From Hyphomicrobiales bacterium (GTDB lineage Bacteria; Pseudomonadota; Alphaproteobacteria; Rhizobiales; Rhizobiaceae), in assembly GCA_900472395.1 (NCBI GenBank), contig UCHV01000011.1, positions 453,806 to 517,805 on the forward strand: 64,000 bases of DNA. Direction: 5' to 3'. The translations under genes were made by a program, and so were the position numbers. Under the pieces are notes generated by a model that saw nothing but the letters and a program-made list of their open reading frames with translations, was not told where the DNA came from and did no database searches. Below, piece by piece: positions 56,008-64,000 of this stretch (its first letter is position 1; each line of letters opens with the position of its first letter).

Positions 56008-57258
56008 ATGAAAGTCTCCATTCTCGGCGCCGGCGTCATCGGCGTCACATCCGCCTATCAGCTGGCCAAGGCCGGCCATGAGGTCACCGTCATCGACCGT
56101 CAGCCGGGTCCGGCGCTGGAAACCAGCTTCGCCAATGCCGGAGAGGTTTCGTTCGGTTATTGCTCCCCATGGGCCGCCCCCGGCATTCCGCACAAGGCGA
56201 TGAAATGGCTGTTCATGAAACATGCACCGCTCATCCTGCGTCCGAAAATGGACGCGGCGATGCTGTCGTGGATGCTGAAAATGCTGATGAACTGCACGTC
56301 GGATCGATATGCCATCAACAAGAGCCGGATGTTGCGACTGGCGGATTACGCCCGCATCGCGCTCGCCGACGTTCGCGAAGAGACGGGCATCGCCTATGAT
56401 GAGCGCATGCAGGGCACGTTGCAGCTTTTCCGCACGCAGGAACAGCTGGATGCTTCGGCAAAAGACGTAAAGGCGCTGGCCGCCGATGGCGTGCCTTATG
56501 AGGTGCTGGACCGCGACGGTTGCGTACGCGTCGAGCCGGCGCTTTCGCATGTGCGCCACAAGGTCGTCGGCGGCCTTCTGACGCCCAAGGACGAAACCGG
56601 CGACTGCTTCAAGTTCACCAATGCGCTGGCGGCAAAAGCCGAGGCGATGGGCGTGAAGTTTCTCTGGGGCCACACGATCAAGGCGGTGGATATTTCCGGC
56701 GGCGCCGTGTCCGGCGTTCATACCGACAAGGGAGACATCAAGTCGGATGCCGTCGTGGTGGCGCTCGGCTCCTATTCGCCGCTTCTGGTCAAATCCTTCG
56801 GCATCAACCTGCCGGTCTATCCGGTCAAAGGGTATTCGCTGACCATTCCGATCACCGATCCGTCCCGTGCGCCGGAATCCACCGTGATGGACGAGACCTA
56901 CAAGATCGCCATCACGCGACTTGGCGACCGTATCCGCGTCGGCGGCATGGCGGAGATTTCCGGCTATACCAACGATCTGGGCCTTGCCCGCCGCCGCACG
57001 CTGGAACATTCGGTGATGGACCTGTTTCCGGGCGGCGAAGCCGGCAAGGGCGAGTTCTGGTCAGGCCTTCGCCCGATGACGCCGGACGGCACACCGATCA
57101 TCGGCAAGACCCATATCAGCGGTCTTTACCTCAATACCGGTCACGGCACGCTGGGCTGGACGATGAGCACGGGCTCTGCCCGCGTCATTGCCGATCTGGT
57201 CAGCGGCCGCGTGCCGGAGATCGATGCAAGCGACCTTTCCGTCAGCCGCTACGCCTGA
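56008..57258 (+). CDS. dadA: D-amino acid dehydrogenase small subunit
   Basis: A 416-residue FAD-dependent dehydrogenase that converts D-alanine and other D-amino acids to keto acids. The N-terminal FAD-binding motif is [20 protein letters not shown] then [20 protein letters not shown]; the C-terminus carries [20 protein letters not shown], a typical DadA ending. The length is standard. It is divergent from an Lrp/AsnC gene that probably regulates it, with 243 bp between. Confidence 0.92.
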   Translation: MKVSILGAGVIGVTSAYQLAKAGHEVTVIDRQPGPALETSFANAGEVSFGYCSPWAAPGIPHKAMKWLFMKHAPLILRPKMDAAMLSWMLKMLMNCTSDRYAINKSRMLRLADYARIALADVREETGIAYDERMQGTLQLFRTQEQLDASAKDVKALAADGVPYEVLDRDGCVRVEPALSHVRHKVVGGLLTPKDETGDCFKFTNALAAKAEAMGVKFLWGHTIKAVDISGGAVSGVHTDKGDIKSDAVVVALGSYSPLLVKSFGINLPVYPVKGYSLTIPITDPSRAPESTVMDETYKIAITRLGDRIRVGGMAEISGYTNDLGLARRRTLEHSVMDLFPGGEAGKGEFWSGLRPMTPDGTPIIGKTHISGLYLNTGHGTLGWTMSTGSARVIADLVSGRVPEIDASDLSVSRYA

Positions 57259-57306
57259 AGTCGAACTGCTGCGGCGGATCACCGTATCCGCCGCATTTAA
57301 CCGCGC

Positions 57307-57540
57307 TCAGGCGAAGGGATCGTAACCGGGCTTCCTGTAGATGAGGTCCGGCTTGCCGGCGATTTCCGGCACATAGACCTTATCCGTCCAGTCCGCCGGA
57401 TCGACATCCTCGATCGCGACCGAGATCGACTTTTCTGTCGAGCCTATCGCCGTCATCAGCGCTTTGGCGATTTCGTCGGTCAGCGCCTGTTTCTGCTCTT
57501 CCGTCTTGCCGGCAAACATTTTCACGATCACGTGCGGCAT
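57307..57540 (-). CDS. 4-oxalocrotonate tautomerase family protein
   Basis: A 77-residue protein starting MPHVIVKMFAGKTEEQKQAL. Removal of Met exposes Pro1, the general base in this superfamily. SISVAIEDVDPADW and VYVPEIAGKPDLIYRKPGY complete the small beta-alpha-beta unit, which forms oligomers. The physiological substrate is unknown. It is convergent with dadA. Confidence 0.85.
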   Translation of the reverse strand: MPHVIVKMFAGKTEEQKQALTDEIAKALMTAIGSTEKSISVAIEDVDPADWTDKVYVPEIAGKPDLIYRKPGYDPFA

Positions 57541-57748
57541 GGGTGCTCCTTCGCGTTCTATCCCGGCATTGTTTACAGCAATGGCAGACACCGGCAACCA
57601 AAAGCGCCCGTTGCGGGAACCGTCCGCGAAAACATGCGTTGCCCTGCAACGAACAGGGATATGGCCCGCAGGCCCAAGGCAGGGGCGGCAGCCGGGTCGC
57701 GAGCCGTGCGTCTTGAAAAACAATCGGCTCCATAAGCGGAGAGGCACC

Positions 57749-57976
57749 ATGTCATTTGCGTCCAACGATATCATAGACAGCAAAGACCTGACGTTTCTGC
57801 AGGCGGTGCTGGCGGAAGTCTGTCTTGAGCGCGAGATTGCGCCGGGCAGCGAGGCCGAAAAGGCGGTGGCCGATCAGTTGATCAACTGGTTCCTGTTCGG
57901 CATCCGCGAAAAGCAGGAACTGAAATCCATGCTGGATCCGATGACCGATGCGGGCTCTGCGGCAACGGCGGGGTGA
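57749..57976 (+). CDS. Small conserved hypothetical protein
   Basis: A 75-residue acidic helical protein (MSFASNDIIDSKDLTFLQAV ... KSMLDPMTDAGSAATAG). ATG 57749 is preceded by GCGGAGAGG. No named family recognised; the wording resembles rhizobial proteins of unknown function. Convergent with the next small gene. Confidence 0.6.
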   Translation: MSFASNDIIDSKDLTFLQAVLAEVCLEREIAPGSEAEKAVADQLINWFLFGIREKQELKSMLDPMTDAGSAATAG

Positions 57977-57987
57977 GAGCCCTCGCC

Positions 57988-58335
57988 TCACCCACCGGAA
58001 CCGTTGGAGGGATTGGCATTTTTCGGCACGTCGCCGGGTTTGATTACCCGCGAATTGCCGGTTTCCGGCGCCGGTGTCACCATGCCCTTGTCGCCGGCAT
58101 CGGGTGCTTTCAGAACGCCGTTGCAGTCATCGAGCTTTTTCGACAGGTTTTCATTGCCCTTCGGCACGCGGTCACCCTTTTGCGAAGGGTCGGCCTTCGT
58201 GGTGCAATCGGTCGTATCGGCCGGTGCCGCAGGTCTGGCAGGTTCATCTGCAAACGCTGCTCCCGACAAAAACAGGGCGCCAACCAGGGTTCCGGCGGTT
58301 AAAAGCAAATTCGTCTGGATTGCGGTCATGATCAT
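57988..58335 (-). CDS. Small exported hypothetical protein
   Basis: A 115-residue protein with a signal peptide (QTNLLLTAGTLVGALFLSGA, cleavage near AFA-DE), followed by a Pro/Asp/Lys-rich, probably disordered periplasmic part containing two Cys (DTTDCTTKAD and LDDCNGVLKA). No domain recognised. Confidence 0.6.
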   Translation of the reverse strand: MIMTAIQTNLLLTAGTLVGALFLSGAAFADEPARPAAPADTTDCTTKADPSQKGDRVPKGNENLSKKLDDCNGVLKAPDAGDKGMVTPAPETGNSRVIKPGDVPKNANPSNGSGG

Positions 58336-58470
58336 TCTCCTCTGTCGTTTCCAACAGATGCCGGCTCTCTCCGTTCCATCACGTCTCTTCTCGTGAGCCG
58401 CTTGTCGGTGCCGGATCGGCCTGTAAGATGAAACGGTATCGTCGCGCCCTTTTCATCAGACAGGTTCAGC

Positions 58471-59718
58471 ATGACAGCGGATGTTATCGTTCTCGGAGCC
58501 GGCATTATCGGCGTTTCGACCGCCATTAATCTGGCGCGGCGCGGCAAATCCGTGGTGCTGGTGGACCGTCGCGATCCGGGGCTGGAAACCTCCTATGGCA
58601 ATGCCGGGCTGATACAGCGCGAGGGCGTGGTGCCCTATGGTTTTCCGCAGCAGGTCGGCATGCTGCTGCGTTATGCGCTCAACGACCGCGTCGATGCCTA
58701 TTATCACGCCCGCGCAATACCCAAGGTCGCACCTTTCCTGCTGCGTTACTGGTGGCATTCCAATGCCGGGCGCCACAAGCTGATCGCAAAAGCCTATGCA
58801 CCGCTCATCGAGCATTCGATTACGGAACACGCCGACCTGATCGAAGCGGCCGGTGCGGGCCATCTCATCCGCAAGGAGGGTTGGACAGAGGTGTTTCGCA
58901 CCGACGCGACGCTGGACAAGGAATTGCAGGCAGCCCGCGCCCTGCAGGGAGAATACGGGCTAACGTTCGATGCCCTGGACAAGGCGGACCTTGCCCGACG
59001 CGAGCCGCATCTCAGCGGCGATTTCGCAGGCGGGCTGACATGGCGCGATCCCTGGTCGGTGCTGGACCCGCTGGCATTGACGCAATCCTATGTGGCGCTG
59101 TTCGAAAAGCTGGGCGGACGGTTTGTTCATGGTGATGCCGCCACGCTGAAACCCGTTGCCAATGGCTGGCAGGTTTCGACTGCCGATGGCCAGGTGCAGG
59201 GCGAGAGCGTGGTTGTCGCGCTGGGGCCATGGTCGGAGACGGTAACGCAGCCGCTCGGCTACCGTTATCTGGTCGGCGTCAAGCGCGGTTACCATATGCA
59301 CTACGCGGCGAAGAACGATGCGAAGCTGAACGGCTGGCTGATGGATGCCGAACGCGGATACCTGCTGGCGCCTATGAGCCAGGGTATAAGGCTGACGACG
59401 GGCGCGGAATTTGCGCTTCGCGATGCGCCGAAAACGCCGGTGCAGCTGACACGGGCCGAGGCAATCGCGCGCCGGGCTTTTCCCTTGGGAGAACGGCTCG
59501 ACAAGGAGCCCTGGATGGGGGCTCGCCCCTGCACGCCGGATATGATGCCGGTTATCGGCAAGGCGCCCCGGCATCGCGGCCTGTGGTTCGCCTTCGGCCA
59601 TGCCCATCACGGGCTGACGCTCGGCCCGGTGACCGGACGTGTGCTGGCGGAGACCATGACCGGAGAAAAGCCGCTGATCGACATTGCGGCATACAGGCCC
59701 GAAAGGTTTCGGGCCTGA
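58471..59718 (+). CDS. FAD-dependent oxidoreductase, DadA-like
   Basis: A 415-residue D-amino-acid dehydrogenase or glycine oxidase-type flavoprotein. The N-terminal dinucleotide-binding motif is VIVLGAGIIGVSTAINLARR then VVLVDRRDPGLETSYGNAG; the C-terminus reads WFAFGHAHHGLTLGPVTGRV. It parallels dadA at 56008 and is likely a paralogue with a different amine or amino-acid substrate. Confidence 0.85.
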   Translation: MTADVIVLGAGIIGVSTAINLARRGKSVVLVDRRDPGLETSYGNAGLIQREGVVPYGFPQQVGMLLRYALNDRVDAYYHARAIPKVAPFLLRYWWHSNAGRHKLIAKAYAPLIEHSITEHADLIEAAGAGHLIRKEGWTEVFRTDATLDKELQAARALQGEYGLTFDALDKADLARREPHLSGDFAGGLTWRDPWSVLDPLALTQSYVALFEKLGGRFVHGDAATLKPVANGWQVSTADGQVQGESVVVALGPWSETVTQPLGYRYLVGVKRGYHMHYAAKNDAKLNGWLMDAERGYLLAPMSQGIRLTTGAEFALRDAPKTPVQLTRAEAIARRAFPLGERLDKEPWMGARPCTPDMMPVIGKAPRHRGLWFAFGHAHHGLTLGPVTGRVLAETMTGEKPLIDIAAYRPERFRA

Positions 59719-59751
59719 CCGTATCAAACTGTCGCGTGACGCGCGGTCACC

Positions 59752-60411
59752 TTACATCGAGGCCGGGAACTTGCCTTCGAAATAATAGCTGGCCTGAGCG
59801 CGGGTGATGGCCTTGAACTGGGCGACGAGAACCTCGCCTTCCTTTTCCGGAACCATCAGGGCCAGGCGAAGGGTTGCCGACGCCATATGGAACATCAGGA
59901 ACAACGTGCGGCGATAACTGTCGCGCAGTTGCTCGGGAATGAAGCGTTCGGTCGCCTCGTAGAAATTCTCCGCCTGATAACGGGTTTCTTCGATATCGCG
60001 ATCGGCCAGGCCCTTGTCGGCCTGGATCGCATTCAGCAGATCCTGCGTCGACGGGTTCTGCCGCAGATTGTTGTAATAGGAATCGAACATCGTGTCGGTG
60101 GCATCGAGCGCATCGGCAGCCGTTGCGATATTGCCGACGGTCTTGCTGATGATGACGCGGATCTGGTCCACATACCGATCATACAGCATGGCGATGATCG
60201 CCGACTTGTTGGGAAAGTACTGATAGACCGATGCGATCGGCCCGCCCGAAAGAGCGGCAATTTCCTTCATCGTGACGGCATCGATGCCCTTTTCACCAAT
60301 CAGGTGCATTGAAACCTTCAGAATTTCATCGATGCGGTCACGGCTTCTTCCCTGCTTGGGAACGCGACGGAGCGACGATGAACTTCCACTGTCATGACCC
60401 AGACCTGCCAT
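59752..60411 (-). CDS. TetR-family transcriptional regulator
   Basis: A 219-residue repressor. The HTH reads RIDEILKVSMHLIGEKGIDA then VTMKEIAALSGGPIASVYQY and FPNKSAIIAMLYDRY, the classic TetR arrangement. The helical C-terminal ligand domain follows. GAGGAAT precedes ATG 60411. Target and ligand are unknown; the convergent FAD oxidoreductase gene (34 bp away) shares no promoter with it. Confidence 0.85.
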   Translation of the reverse strand: MAGLGHDSGSSSSLRRVPKQGRSRDRIDEILKVSMHLIGEKGIDAVTMKEIAALSGGPIASVYQYFPNKSAIIAMLYDRYVDQIRVIISKTVGNIATAADALDATDTMFDSYYNNLRQNPSTQDLLNAIQADKGLADRDIEETRYQAENFYEATERFIPEQLRDSYRRTLFLMFHMASATLRLALMVPEKEGEVLVAQFKAITRAQASYYFEGKFPASM

Positions 60412-61235
60412 AATATTCCTCAACCCGTTATTCGACGCAGCGGTGAGCGTCACCTTTCCGGTGAACACAGGAACCCGCCACGAATTCCTCAAATCTGACT
60501 ACTTGTACGGAAGTGATCCGCGAACGGATCACCTTTTCCCGTTTTTATTTCTCTTCATGCAGTGGGGCTGCTTGAAGTTGATATGTTGCCGGCTGTGCAT
60601 TCCTTTCGACACACTGCATGGCGTGCCGCCGGAACACCCGACCGGGTTTCCCCACATCTCATCGACTAGACGAGACGCAGCGAAAATAGTTTCACCGACC
60701 TGACAGATTATCTCGTTTGCGTTTTCAGCAAAGCGGAGCCCTAAAACTGCTCTACGCTTTCGATAGCTAAACCCGAATAAACCCGCCGAACTTTGAAAAT
60801 GTGCAAAGATGAAGCTTTTCGATGGCTTGCAAATCAAAGGCAGACAAACCGATAGCGCGACATGTAACCCCAGAGGAAACTACACCGTAGCCATGGTCAC
60901 TGCACCGTGAAATTGTAGACACCCCTCAACCAATAAATGCAACCACTTCCTTTATGAGTAATATGTACTTCATAGATTTAAATGGTTCAATCACATTGGC
61001 TAAATATACATCGATTAACATATTTTTTACGCTAAAAAGACGCGTATCGCGCGAAACTCAACTGTCGCCACCGCCCTCAGTTGGTGCAACCTAGCCTGCG
61101 GTGCCTTGGCACCTCATTATGAGGCCGCGAATCGCCCTTTTTTTAGACGCGCAACAAACAAAAAAGCCGCGGAACCATCCGCGGCTTTTTTCGGTAATCG
61201 CATTTGTGTTTTGCGCCTTGCCGGCGCGCCCCGCA
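60412..61235. other. 824-bp non-coding region with terminator
   Basis: Between the TetR gene and rirA I find no gene. The stretch 60,900-61,060 is AT-rich. A strong bidirectional hairpin lies at 61160-61191. Short reading frames here lack ribosome binding sites. Confidence 0.5.
61160..61191 (-). terminator. Bidirectional terminator downstream of rirA
   Basis: GCCGCGG (61166-61172) pairs with CCGCGGC (61179-61185), with an A-run on the left and a T-run on the right, so it can terminate either strand. It lies 45 bp after the rirA stop codon on the minus strand. Confidence 0.85.
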
Positions 61236-61715
61236 TCAAGCGGCGGGAGCGCGAAGCTCCGGCGACGTCGCCGGCGGAAACTCATCGAGACCAAGCAGGA
61301 AGTTGATCTGCGGTCGCGCCTTGACGAGATCGTCGATCGTGTAGCCGGCCAGCACATCGAAGAAGGCGTTAAGGGCCTTGCGAAGCGCAGCGTTGAGGCC
61401 GCAGCTATCGACCAGCGGACATTCGGCAACACCGTCTTCGAAACATTCCGCCATTGCAAAGCTGTCTTCGGTCACCTTGACGACGTCGAACAGCGTGATC
61501 TTGGCGGCATCGCGGCCGAGCTTCACACCGCCGTTGCGGCCACGCACCGTTTCAACCAAGCCAGCCTTGGTCAGCGGCTGCAGGATCTTGAACAGAAACA
61601 GTTCGGATACGCCATAAGCCCGGGCGATCTCGGGAATGCGGCTCAAATGGCCCTCATTCGCGGCGCAGTACATCAGCATGCGAACGGCATAATTGGTCTG
61701 TTTGGTCAGGCGCAT
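61236..61715 (-). CDS. rirA: Iron-responsive Rrf2-family regulator RirA
   Basis: A 159-residue regulator of iron uptake in Rhizobiales. HTH region MRLTKQTNYAVRMLMYCAAN and IARAYGVSELFLFKILQPLT match Rrf2. Three Cys at residues 91, 99 and 105 (AECFEDGVAECPLVDSCGLN) are those that hold the Fe-S cluster through which RirA senses iron and represses uptake genes. The ATG start fits the family N-terminus. Confidence 0.95.
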   Translation of the reverse strand: MRLTKQTNYAVRMLMYCAANEGHLSRIPEIARAYGVSELFLFKILQPLTKAGLVETVRGRNGGVKLGRDAAKITLFDVVKVTEDSFAMAECFEDGVAECPLVDSCGLNAALRKALNAFFDVLAGYTIDDLVKARPQINFLLGLDEFPPATSPELRAPAA

Positions 61716-61950
61716 CTTCGTCTCCAGAGACTCTTGAAGTCCTATATAGGGGCTTTGCTAGTTTTGAACAATTCCAAAAAACAAATTTGTCTTTGGACTG
61801 ACAGGAATGTGTTGGCGCCGAAAAGCCCGCAACGGCGGCCATTTTCCTTTTTATGACCGCCTTACTCCAGTTTTTCCTTATATGCCCGATAGTGCCGTCT
61901 TCACAAGCCCGGATTGTCGCGTCTTTTGGACGCGTTGCAGAAATTGCCCG

Positions 61951-62070
61951 TCAGAATGTGGAAAACAACCAGAAGATGGCGGCGACCAGTCCGCCGGCTG
62001 CAATAAACGCGAAGCCGATCTTGCCCAATTGCGCACGGCGTGCGCGCTTGGCATCCCACTCATATACCAT
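61951..62070 (-). CDS. 39-residue single-pass membrane protein
   Basis: A short frame (MVYEWDAKRARRAQLGKIGF ... ending FWLFSTF) with a basic N-terminus and one hydrophobic helix. GGGGGAG lies 9 bp before ATG 62070, which supports real translation. Function unknown. It sits between rirA and the M48 protease gene. Confidence 0.6.
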   Translation of the reverse strand: MVYEWDAKRARRAQLGKIGFAFIAAGGLVAAIFWLFSTF

Positions 62071-62155
62071 GACGCAGAACTCCCCCACTCGGTACTTGCC
62101 CGCTAAATTAGTTCCATGTCCGGGATGGTCAATGTATCAACACCGTACATTGTCA

Positions 62156-63199
62156 CTAATCCTTAACGGTCCCCTCAATTTGCTGAGCATATTCGCGAAT
62201 GTAACGTTGCCTTGTCGGCGTGCCCGGATGGGTGGACAGCATGCTGGTTTCGCTGCGATCGTTGATCTTTTCCTCAAGGATGGCGAAGAAGCGCGCGAGC
62301 GCGGCCGGCTCGTAACCTGCAGCCTTCATCAGTTCGACCGAACGGCGGTCTGCTTCCTCCTCTGCGCCGCGTGAATAAGAAAGCGCGACCAGGGCACCGC
62401 CCTGCGAGAGGATATCCTCGACACCCGATCCGACGTCGCCGGCGATCAGCATGACCAGCGCCGCAAAACCTGCAACCCGGTAGATCTGCCGCAAGCTGTG
62501 CTCGCCTTCCACATGGGCGATCTCGTGGCCGAGGACACCCAGAACCATCTGGCGGTCACCCTTGGCAAGCTGCACCAGATCGTCGGTCAGCACCAGCGTG
62601 CCGTCGGGCAGCGCAAAGGCATTCGGCCCCATCAGCCGGGCATTGCGAAACAGAAGTGTGTAGGCAGGCTCACCGCCTTTGGCGTTTTTTGCCAGGGGTG
62701 CAAATTCGGCGCGGATGGCATCCTGCTCCTGCTGCGAAAGTGCGCTCGGGCGCAGGAACGTCTTGTCGAGCGAGGCAAGCGTGCTTGCGGCGATCATCTC
62801 CGGCACGACCGGCGGCGTGACCAGGAGCGCCACTTCCACCATGACCGGCAGCGCATACCGATAGATACCGACAGCCAGCAGAATGACGGCAAGCGTGAAG
62901 GCGATCAGGCGCGGATGAAACTGTTCCAGCCGGTGAACGAGACCGCTGCGCCCTCCGCGATTGCGGGAAACAAAGGCATCGATTGCGTCATTGTCGCGGG
63001 TTTCGAACACCGAGCCATCGATAAAGGTCAGGCGACGCGGGATCGCACCGACCCGCGGCGTGATCTCGATATCCTTGTGAGGGCCGCAGGCCAGCATGGC
63101 GCCGTCGGAGACGGCGGCCAGCTGGCCTGCGATTTCACGCAGATCGGCGGTGACCGCGCGACTGGAATGCGCAGGATGCCATTCGCCGCGCGCGATCAT
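62156..63199 (-). CDS. M48-family metalloprotease, membrane-associated
   Basis: A ~347-residue zinc peptidase. The zinc signature is GHEIAHVEGEH, and the third ligand Glu lies in AEEEADRRSVELM, as in M48 (HtpX/Oma1/BepA-like) enzymes. Before it are a hydrophobic segment (LIAFTLAVILLAVGIYRYAL) and a basic region, so it is anchored in the membrane. ATG 63199 is conservative; a TTG at 63217 has GGAAGG upstream and would overlap yjgN by 11 bp. A role in membrane protein quality control is inferred. Confidence 0.85.
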   Translation of the reverse strand: MIARGEWHPAHSSRAVTADLREIAGQLAAVSDGAMLACGPHKDIEITPRVGAIPRRLTFIDGSVFETRDNDAIDAFVSRNRGGRSGLVHRLEQFHPRLIAFTLAVILLAVGIYRYALPVMVEVALLVTPPVVPEMIAASTLASLDKTFLRPSALSQQEQDAIRAEFAPLAKNAKGGEPAYTLLFRNARLMGPNAFALPDGTLVLTDDLVQLAKGDRQMVLGVLGHEIAHVEGEHSLRQIYRVAGFAALVMLIAGDVGSGVEDILSQGGALVALSYSRGAEEEADRRSVELMKAAGYEPAALARFFAILEEKINDRSETSMLSTHPGTPTRQRYIREYAQQIEGTVKD

Positions 63200-63206
63200 T
63201 GTGCCG

Positions 63207-64000
63207 TCAGAAACCAAAATCGAAACCTTCCAGATCGAGATATTCGGCGCTGACCGCAGAGCCGCTTGCTTCCATCGAAGACAATACCTCACCCAGATCG
63301 CCGACAACAATGACGCCGGTGTGAATGGCCATGAAGCGCGCCATGCGAACGGCTGCCCAGGGACGCATCAGGCTGAGCGTGAGGACGGTGACGATGACGT
63401 TGGAAATGGCGATCCAGGCATACTGGAAGCGCGGCGCATCGCTGACCAGCTGATGTTTGCCATCCAGCGTGGTGGCGGAGAATACAACGTTGCGAACGCC
63501 GATGCGGTAAAGCAGGCCGGCGAGGCCGTAGGCGACGAAAACGAACAAAATGCCCCAATGGATCGAGCTGAAGCCCGCCATGCTGTCGAGCATTTCGGTC
63601 TCGCTCATTGCCTGCGTTGCAGCGGCAGCCGCAAAACCGATACCGACGATCAGCAGGGTGCCGATGACGATCAGCGCGGCCGGCAAAATCCAGACGCGAT
63701 ATAGCGAACCGATTTTCGGATCGGTCGCGAACGGGCGATCACCGTAATGCAGATTGTTGAAGACATAACGCCAGACCCAGCGGCTGGAAAGCGGCGCCAG
63801 AATACCGAAGGAAATCGACGCAACCATGCTGCCGAGCAGAACCGACACAAACGCACCGCCGGTCGAACCGGTGAAGTTGAAACGGACGTTGCGATAGCTG
63901 GTGACGCGGGCACTGAAGCGCAGGCTGCGCTGGATCAGCCAGGGCAGAGCGAAGAGGATGACGAAAAACAAGATCAGGCCGAAGGGCGGAAAGATGGTCG
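63207..64000 (-). CDS. YjgN family (DUF898) membrane protein, N-terminus beyond the window
   Basis: The final 265 codons or so of a polytopic membrane protein; the frame is open through position 64000. Hydrophobic segments alternate with the family feature RFSARVTSYRNVRFNFTGST and VRNVVFSATTLDGK. YjgN/DUF898 proteins occur beside M48-type proteases in alphaproteobacteria, and here the protease gene follows directly. Function unknown. Confidence 0.82.
   Translation of the reverse strand, partial: TIFPPFGLILFFVILFALPWLIQRSLRFSARVTSYRNVRFNFTGSTGGAFVSVLLGSMVASISFGILAPLSSRWVWRYVFNNLHYGDRPFATDPKIGSLYRVWILPAALIVIGTLLIVGIGFAAAAATQAMSETEMLDSMAGFSSIHWGILFVFVAYGLAGLLYRIGVRNVVFSATTLDGKHQLVSDAPRFQYAWIAISNVIVTVLTLSLMRPWAAVRMARFMAIHTGVIVVGDLGEVLSSMEASGSAVSAEYLDLEGFDFGF

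Overview
The window looks like chromosome of an Agrobacterium/Rhizobium-type alphaproteobacterium (Rhizobiaceae). The evidence is GC-rich DNA, a RirA-type iron regulator, DUF1127 and DUF937 proteins, a plant-type glutamate-cysteine ligase, a PiT phosphate transporter with an N-terminal extension, and rhizobial palindromic intergenic repeats. Identifications rest on reading motifs and translations by eye; no database search was run.

Positions 1-25,390 are mostly conserved core genes: hisS (partial, minus strand), a RelBE-like toxin-antitoxin pair, a HAD hydrolase, tag, two tandem L,D-transpeptidases, a NUDIX hydrolase, a phosphate transporter, rsmE, gshA, a DUF937 protein, a divergent DUF1127/LysR pair, a ParDE-like pair, an OxyR-like regulator, two MFS exporters, a dienelactone hydrolase, a MAPEG protein, guaB, a secreted metallo-beta-lactamase-fold hydrolase, rlmE and a ppx/gppA phosphatase.

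A tRNA-Gln(CTG) gene at 25,391-25,464 is the attachment site of a genomic island of about 29.8 kb. Its 3' end (TCCAGGTTCCCCAGCCAAT, 25,448-25,466) is repeated exactly at 55,233-55,251, and a tyrosine recombinase (53,305-55,116) lies just inside the right repeat. The cargo is dominated by apparent anti-phage modules on the minus strand. (1) A three-gene unit, DUF6361 protein then two-HKD phospholipase-D-like protein then DEAD-like helicase, is joined by two 4-bp overlaps. (2) A reverse transcriptase and a family A DNA polymerase overlap by 8 bp, and a PD-(D/E)xK-like protein is divergent from them. (3) A six-gene unit encodes a SNF2-type helicase with a PLD-like N-terminus, a DUF4391 protein, a type III-like methyltransferase (Mod), an AlbA_2/ATPase protein, a type III Res subunit and an Mrr endonuclease. 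Between modules 2 and 3 is a stretch of small proteins (DUF2293, HTH-like, acidic), a possible rolling-circle replication initiator, and an 859-bp gap with direct repeats and a nested inverted repeat.

From 55,252 the core chromosome resumes: an Lrp/AsnC regulator divergent from D-amino-acid dehydrogenase dadA, a tautomerase, small proteins, a second DadA-like FAD oxidoreductase, a TetR regulator, rirA, a 39-residue membrane protein, an M48 metalloprotease and a YjgN/DUF898 membrane protein running off the end.

The most promising items for novelty are the RT-PolA pair and the DUF6361-PLD-helicase operon. The enlarged type III restriction locus and a sharply bounded AT-rich, in-frame patch inside hisS also deserve attention.
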